DNA of 64,000 bases from UBA6898 sp964463135 (GTDB lineage: Bacteria > Nitrospirota > Thermodesulfovibrionia > Thermodesulfovibrionales > UBA6898), in NCBI GenBank assembly GCA_964463135.1, contig CAYXBA010000001.1:346563-410562 (forward strand). Direction: 5' to 3'. Positions 60,887 to 64,000 of this stretch are shown in pieces (position 1 is the stretch's first letter; every line of letters starts with the position of its first letter). The position numbers and the translations under genes are program-made. Below the pieces are notes generated by a model. The model searched no databases and was not told the origin of the DNA. It saw only the letters and a list, made by a program, of their open reading frames with translations.

Positions 60887-60952
60887 CTTACAAGTAAAAA
60901 TTATTTTTGTTTCTTTTCAGGTAGATAGCCCTTCTCATTTTTCAGATTTTCC

Positions 60953-60981
60953 TTGACGATGCCCTTATTTCCTCCTATACT
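60953..60981 (+). promoter_or_regulatory. Cassette promoter (Pc)
   Basis: TTGACG and TATACT with exactly 17 bases between them, reading into the cassettes. Both boxes differ from the sigma-70 consensus by one base at most, so it should be strong. It lies in the attI region 34 bases before the crossover point, unlike class 1 integrons where Pc is inside intI. Confidence 0.8.
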
Positions 60982-60986
60982 TACCA

Positions 60987-61006
60987 AAAAACCGCATGCG
61001 ATATAA
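60987..61006. promoter_or_regulatory. Second copy of the integron palindrome at the Pc start point
   Basis: The right arm TGCGATATAA is identical to that of the intI palindrome and the GCA centre is kept, while the left arm has decayed (AAAAAACCGCA). It begins about six bases after the -10 box, over the expected transcription start of Pc, where a bound protein would block initiation. Confidence 0.55.
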
Positions 61007-61014
61007 AAAACAAT

Positions 61015-61021
61015 GTTAGCT
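61015..61021 (+). other. attI crossover point
   Basis: GTTAGCT marks the attI/first-cassette junction. It is complementary to AGCTAAC at the start of attC1, as expected for cassette 1. Confidence 0.7.
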
Positions 61022-61043
61022 GCGAAATTATAAGGCAATAATA

Positions 61044-61718
61044 ATGGGCAAACACGATTGGTATAGAAATACAACATGGTCGAGCGGAGATCAAGAGGCA
61101 TTTTTTTCCAGATTAAAACGAAGTCGCTCAGACTACAACAAGGCTCAATATCTCAGAATTCAAGCACTCTATCTTCAGGAAACTGGAAAACCAGAATTAA
61201 TCACGGCGGCACTTGCCCTAATCGACAAATTGACCACGGAATGTCCAGATCCTTCGCAGTTGGCATCCGCATATTGCATCAAAGCCAGATGTCACATTGC
61301 TTTTGAACAACTCGACGCCGCTCTTGATGCATACCGTGCAGCAATTCAAGCCGAAAAGGATTATCCACATGCTGTGACGGGAGCGACTTTTGAATACTGC
61401 TGGTTAGTTCTGCGGAACCGTATTGCGGATCGTTATAATGAACTCAAATCCATACTGGACAATTACGGCACCCTTCCCCCGCTACCGGTTTATCATTTTA
61501 TGTTTAACACGGCAACGGCATTGCTCAATGATAATCTTGGAAATCTCGAAATTGCCCAAGGTGCTGCCAAAAAGGCTCTTCAGGCTGTGGGCGCCACAGA
61601 ATCAGGAGTCAAGTATCATCAGGACTTTGGTCTTGTAGGTAAGCAGGACGAAAGACTAATGAAAAAACTATGGGAACTGGCATCAGCTAACAAGGCCATC
61701 GAGCCAGACCGGGAATAA
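61044..61718 (+). CDS. Cassette 1 protein, TPR-like, unknown
   Basis: A 224-residue soluble protein. Helical repeat pairs resembling tetratricopeptide units are visible (AQYLRIQALYLQETGKPELI, ASAYCIKARCHIAFEQLDAA). The N-terminus starts MGKHDWYRNTTWSSGDQEAF. Its last residues overlap attC1. Such repeat proteins mediate protein contacts; no enzyme motif is present. As the first cassette it gets the most Pc transcription. Confidence 0.7.
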   Translation: MGKHDWYRNTTWSSGDQEAFFSRLKRSRSDYNKAQYLRIQALYLQETGKPELITAALALIDKLTTECPDPSQLASAYCIKARCHIAFEQLDAALDAYRAAIQAEKDYPHAVTGATFEYCWLVLRNRIADRYNELKSILDNYGTLPPLPVYHFMFNTATALLNDNLGNLEIAQGAAKKALQAVGATESGVKYHQDFGLVGKQDERLMKKLWELASANKAIEPDRE

Positions 61719-61776
61719 TGCTGGTTTGGTTTTGCACAAAGCTTAGTAGCCCGGCTGCTCATGGCTGTCGTTAGAG
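61685..61776 (+). other. attC1
   Basis: Boxes AGCTAAC and GTTAGAG border the site. Inside, GCCATCGAGCCAGACCGGG pairs with CCCGGCTGCTCATGGC with extra unpaired bases on one side, the extrahelical bases that give attC its strand choice. The central loop contains TGCTGGTTTGGTTTTG, shared with attC5. Confidence 0.85.
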
Positions 61777-61782
61777 GGCGCG

Positions 61783-62196
61783 ATGAATCACTCCTTTCAG
61801 GTAGGTTTGGCCATGGTTCGTAACAACTTATACAACGGGCGCTTCGCTGGCCCCGACGACGAGACATTGCGCCAGATCACATCGGAAATCGAAGGCTCCG
61901 ACACGCCGTTCCGCGAGTTGATGCTTGTCTCAATCGCCAATGCTCGGACTGACATCGCAAACCGCCACTTCCGCGAAGCGGGTGACGAGATCAACGCCAT
62001 TCACAATCTGCCAGTGCGCGCCGACGAATTCCCAAGCTGGGATGAAAAGTGGTTCCGAATCGGGACGTTTCCTGGATACGTTGAGCGCGCGTCCGCCGCG
62101 AGAGCTAAAGTGTTTTCCCGACTGGCAACCGATGCGTTGAGTAGCCTCAAGGGCTCGCCCTCTAACAAATCGTTCGAGCGGACGCGTGAGGGATAA
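61783..62196 (+). CDS. Cassette 2 protein, unknown
   Basis: A 137-residue soluble protein with an acidic helical body (ETLRQITSEIEGSDTPFREL) and a C-terminus SFERTREG read from attC2 itself, a common feature of cassette genes. GC content is higher than in cassettes 3-5. No recognised domain. Confidence 0.55.
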   Translation: MNHSFQVGLAMVRNNLYNGRFAGPDDETLRQITSEIEGSDTPFRELMLVSIANARTDIANRHFREAGDEINAIHNLPVRADEFPSWDEKWFRIGTFPGYVERASAARAKVFSRLATDALSSLKGSPSNKSFERTREG

Positions 62197-62247
62197 AGTG
62201 CCAAGCTCAAACGCCGGCGTGCGCGCCGCTCAACTCAACCGTTATGC
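62160..62247 (+). other. attC2
   Basis: Boxes CTCTAAC and GTTATGC. The inner part ACAAATCGTTCGAGCGGACG with GCCGCTCAACTCAACCG closely follows the classic attC pattern of mobile-integron cassettes. Length 88 bases. Confidence 0.9.
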
Positions 62248-62255
62248 ATAAATAA

Positions 62256-62696
62256 ATGGATATAAAAGCAATAACTAATTTCATTACCGGAAGCGGCACA
62301 ATACCGCTTGCTGACAAATTTGTATCAATAAGACTGGTGAAAGAGGCTATAGAGAAAAAATATCGGCTTGCTGTGCTGGAAGAGTCGTCAACATATATGA
62401 AATGCAAAATAATCAGATACGCAAGGATTTACGGCGCGCCTATTATCTTCCCAAATGCCACAGCAAAATTCGATATTAAAAGAGAATCAGACAGAAGCAC
62501 TATCATCATTAACTATGATTGGCCAGACTATTACTTGGTGGCGGTGGCTGCATCTGCCGCCGGAATAATCTCAAGAAACATAATCCTCTTCCTGCTCGCA
62601 CTTGTTTTCTTCGGCGGGCTTGTCTTTCTTGACACTAAATGGGTTTCTTCACGCATACGGAAACTCATTTCAAACAATGAAAATAAGAATGCATAA
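62256..62696 (+). CDS. Cassette 3 protein, membrane-anchored, unknown
   Basis: A 146-residue protein with a soluble N-terminal half and two hydrophobic segments (DYYLVAVAASAAGII, NIILFLLALVFFGGLVFL). The stop codon lies in attC3. No known family. AT-rich compared with cassette 2, so the cassettes have different origins. Confidence 0.6.
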   Translation: MDIKAITNFITGSGTIPLADKFVSIRLVKEAIEKKYRLAVLEESSTYMKCKIIRYARIYGAPIIFPNATAKFDIKRESDRSTIIINYDWPDYYLVAVAASAAGIISRNIILFLLALVFFGGLVFLDTKWVSSRIRKLISNNENKNA

Positions 62697-62780
62697 CACC
62701 AGGCTCCAGTTGACCGGGAATAACCGCCTCTTGGTTTTCATTTTAGCTCTTGCCCCGGCAACTGAGCCATTTCGTTATCT
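62691..62780 (+). other. attC3
   Basis: Boxes GCATAAC and GTTATCT. GGCTCCAGTTGACCGGG pairs with CCCCGGCAACTGAGCC with an unpaired base. Length 90 bases. Confidence 0.85.
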
Positions 62781-62799
62781 ATTTTAAAAGGAATGAAAA

Positions 62800-63159
62800 A
62801 TGATGGAACCTAGTTGGCTTGTTCGGATCATTAAATACTTTTCAAACGAGACAGAGGAGTTGGCAGGAGAATTCGTATTGCCTCAAATTGACTTGGCAGA
62901 AATTCAGCGATTATGGAATCAGCCGTCCAGCGAACCGATGATTGATAACTTTTCAATTGAAGAAGGACAAGCAGACTACTTCCGAAGCGTTTGCCATATT
63001 CAGTTCGATTTCGACCAGTACAGCTACTTCCTGACGGCTTACACTTCTGATTGGGACACAACGAAGCGCGAAGGTGGGTATATGGGCCTATATCCACCGC
63101 CAAAAGAGTTAAAGGCTTTCCCCGATGCAAAGTCTGTTATGCCGAAGACGTCGAGTTGA
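62800..63159 (+). CDS. Cassette 4 protein a, unknown
   Basis: A 119-residue protein with aromatic-rich beta segments (YFRSVCHIQFDFDQYSYFLT, GGYMGLYPPPKELKAF). It resembles short accessory proteins found in islands and toxin/immunity loci, but I cannot name the family. It shares the cassette with a second gene nine bases downstream. Confidence 0.55.
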   Translation: MMEPSWLVRIIKYFSNETEELAGEFVLPQIDLAEIQRLWNQPSSEPMIDNFSIEEGQADYFRSVCHIQFDFDQYSYFLTAYTSDWDTTKREGGYMGLYPPPKELKAFPDAKSVMPKTSS

Positions 63160-63168
63160 TCGAATAAG

Positions 63169-63378
63169 ATGAGAGAACCCATGAAGAACACGGTTGCGAT
63201 AACCAAAACTGCCTTAAATAGAGAAGCAAAAGAAATCACGGGTATGTTAAAAGGAAAAATTGTTTCACGAGTTTGGCGTCATCGTTCGAAGGAAATCGGA
63301 ATTGAGTTTGCTGATGGGACAAGGCTCTTTGTCGATATGCATGAAGAAGGGCTAGAGATATCAGTCACAGAGAAATAA
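63169..63378 (+). CDS. Cassette 4 protein b, unknown
   Basis: A 69-residue protein; a second ATG at 63181 could be the start. The body reads GKIVSRVWRHRSKEIGIEF and DGTRLFVDMHEEGLEISVT, a compact beta-rich fold. No attC separates it from protein a, so the two move together. Confidence 0.55.
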   Translation: MREPMKNTVAITKTALNREAKEITGMLKGKIVSRVWRHRSKEIGIEFADGTRLFVDMHEEGLEISVTEK

Positions 63379-63382
63379 AAAC

Positions 63383-63441
63383 TGATAACACGTCGTTCGA
63401 GTCCCGCGCTCTGCGGCGCGGGGCTCAACTCGTCGTTATAA
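63383..63441 (+). other. attC4
   Basis: Boxes TGATAAC and GTTATAA. ACGTCGTTCGAGTCCCGCG pairs with CGCGGGGCTCAACTCGTCG. At 59 bases it is the shortest site of the array, close to the classic 59-base element. Confidence 0.9.
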
Positions 63442-63460
63442 GCAAATATAAAATAAAATC

Positions 63461-63856
63461 ATGATTACTCGAGAAGAAATGTTTAGTCCAATATTAAAAG
63501 TCGCAAAAGGCTTTCTGCCGACTTGGAACGCGTTCCTCGAAGAGTGGACGCAGGAGAAAGAACTGCCATATTATCTTGTTCTATCAGATCTAGCCCGATA
63601 TATTTCTTTACTCGTTAATAGGGGCGACATTGATGAGTTAAAGGCCATTTTCGAAGTTATCGAGAGGTGGCATCTTGAAGGTGATGCATATGTTAAGGAG
63701 GCTGCAACTATTGGTATTCTTGAAGATTTACAAAATACTAATGTTGTAGGCGAAGGCGTTCCCGAGCTTTTGGAGAACTATTTACTGCCCGAATCAAAGA
63801 AATGGTGGACGAAAGTCTACGAGTTTTGGGAAAAAGGCAAAATTATTCAAGAATAG
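63461..63856 (+). CDS. Cassette 5 protein, helical, possibly immunity-like
   Basis: A 131-residue all-helical acidic protein (ELPYYLVLSDLARYISLLVN, DELKAIFEVIERWHLEGD, ESKKWWTKVYEFWEKG). The pattern recalls small helical proteins common in cassettes and in immunity loci; this is a weak resemblance. Its stop is five bases before attC5. Confidence 0.55.
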   Translation: MITREEMFSPILKVAKGFLPTWNAFLEEWTQEKELPYYLVLSDLARYISLLVNRGDIDELKAIFEVIERWHLEGDAYVKEAATIGILEDLQNTNVVGEGVPELLENYLLPESKKWWTKVYEFWEKGKIIQE

Positions 63857-63860
63857 AGTC

Positions 63861-63951
63861 TTATAACAACCGCGTCAAGACCGACTGGCGATAATGCTGG
63901 TTTGGTTTTGACAAAGCTGGTTGCGCCAGCGGCTTACGCATTTCGTAGCTG
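63861..63951 (+). other. attC5 with damaged crossover box
   Basis: First box TTATAAC is intact and GCGTCAAGACCGACTGGCG pairs with CGCCAGCGGCTTACGC. The last box reads GTAGCTG, one T short of the GTTAGCTG seen at attI, so the GTT crossover triplet is lost. The loop shares TGCTGGTTTGGTTTTG with attC1. Confidence 0.7.
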
Positions 63952-63993
63952 TCTGATAAAACCTGCAACAGAACAGAAGAAAAGGAGACATAG

Positions 63994-64000
63994 ATGAAGA
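63994..64000 (+). CDS. Start of the next cassette gene (cut by window end)
   Basis: An ATG preceded by AAAAGGAG opens at 63994 and runs off the window. Its place after attC5 makes it the first gene of a sixth cassette or of the flanking DNA. Confidence 0.4.

Larger units (their letters stand above)
59620..64000. mobile_element. Chromosomal integron with at least five gene cassettes
   Basis: IntI gene, attI region, a forward cassette promoter and a row of cassettes separated by attC sites at 61685, 62160, 62691, 63383 and 63861. In each cassette the start box (GTT...) is complementary to the first box of its own attC: GTTAGCT/AGCTAAC, GTTAGAG/CTCTAAC, GTTATGC/GCATAAC, GTTATCT/TGATAAC and GTTATAA/TTATAAC. 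This pairing is the signature of integron cassettes. The array continues past the window edge. Confidence 0.9.

Noticed and set aside
61015..64000. CRISPR array
   Set aside because: The repeated sites are long, variable imperfect palindromes with complementary end boxes around genes, which is the attC pattern; no short identical direct repeats with spacers occur anywhere in the window.

Overview
The window looks like a draft chromosomal scaffold (it holds one 100-N gap) from an anaerobic or microaerophilic, metal- and haem-rich bacterium. A Nitrospirota/Thermodesulfovibrionia-like host is my best guess, with a deltaproteobacterial-type organism as the alternative. This rests on gene content: neelaredoxin-type superoxide reductase, desulforedoxin, rubrerythrin, a PerR-type regulator, two tungstate-binding proteins, a 13-haem cytochrome, a split-Soret-type cytochrome and a predicted selenoprotein. 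No rRNA or marker gene is present to prove it.

Region 1 (1-10214) is the right part of an integrated element. It starts with a translationally coupled run containing four metallophosphoesterases, continues through IS3 and HU debris, a PD-(D/E)XK-like nuclease and orphan genes, and ends with an excisionase-like gene, a tyrosine integrase and a tRNA-Lys(CUU) 3' fragment that marks the attachment site. A second, decayed copy of that tRNA end lies at 11881. Two response-regulator genes sit between the copies.

Region 2 (12-21 kb, mostly minus strand) holds a NosL-like protein, a Tat-exported split-Soret-type cytochrome, small secreted proteins and an arsenosugar-type cluster: VTT-domain membrane protein, FAD disulfide oxidoreductase, radical SAM ArsS-like protein, GH63 glucosidase and AhpD-like protein. 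The ArsS-like gene has an in-frame UGA followed by a good bacterial SECIS hairpin. Region 3 (21-29 kb, plus strand) carries a CHAT/TPR protein, a CHASE2 adenylate cyclase and a FecR-like protein in one operon, then a DUF3300/DUF2950 pair.

Region 4 (29-32 kb) is an oxygen-defence operon headed by perR with a PerR box: zinc-ribbon proteins, rubredoxin fusion, superoxide reductase, desulforedoxin, rubrerythrin and a flavoprotein. Region 5 (32-43 kb) holds a histidine kinase/sigma-54 regulator pair, a NarX/NarL-type pair whose sensor carries a c-haem motif outside the membrane, and a respiratory cluster of 13-haem cytochrome, cytochrome b and twin small membrane proteins. Region 6 (44-48 kb) is a tungstate uptake operon with a ModE-type regulator and a perfect inverted-repeat operator.

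Region 7 (48-59 kb) contains a repeat-bearing exported protein broken by the gap, a COG0523 GTPase, a manganese (yybP-ykoY) riboswitch ahead of a 44-residue ORF and a P-type ATPase, an OsmC-like protein, a c-di-GMP-I riboswitch ahead of a two-CW protein, and exported beta-propeller and DUF305 proteins. Region 8 (59.6 kb to the end) is a chromosomal integron: an IntI-type integrase with a long N-terminal extension, a consensus cassette promoter, and at least five cassettes of unknown genes separated by recognisable attC sites. A 20-bp palindrome in front of intI recurs as a half-degenerate copy at the cassette promoter start, which suggests one shared regulator.
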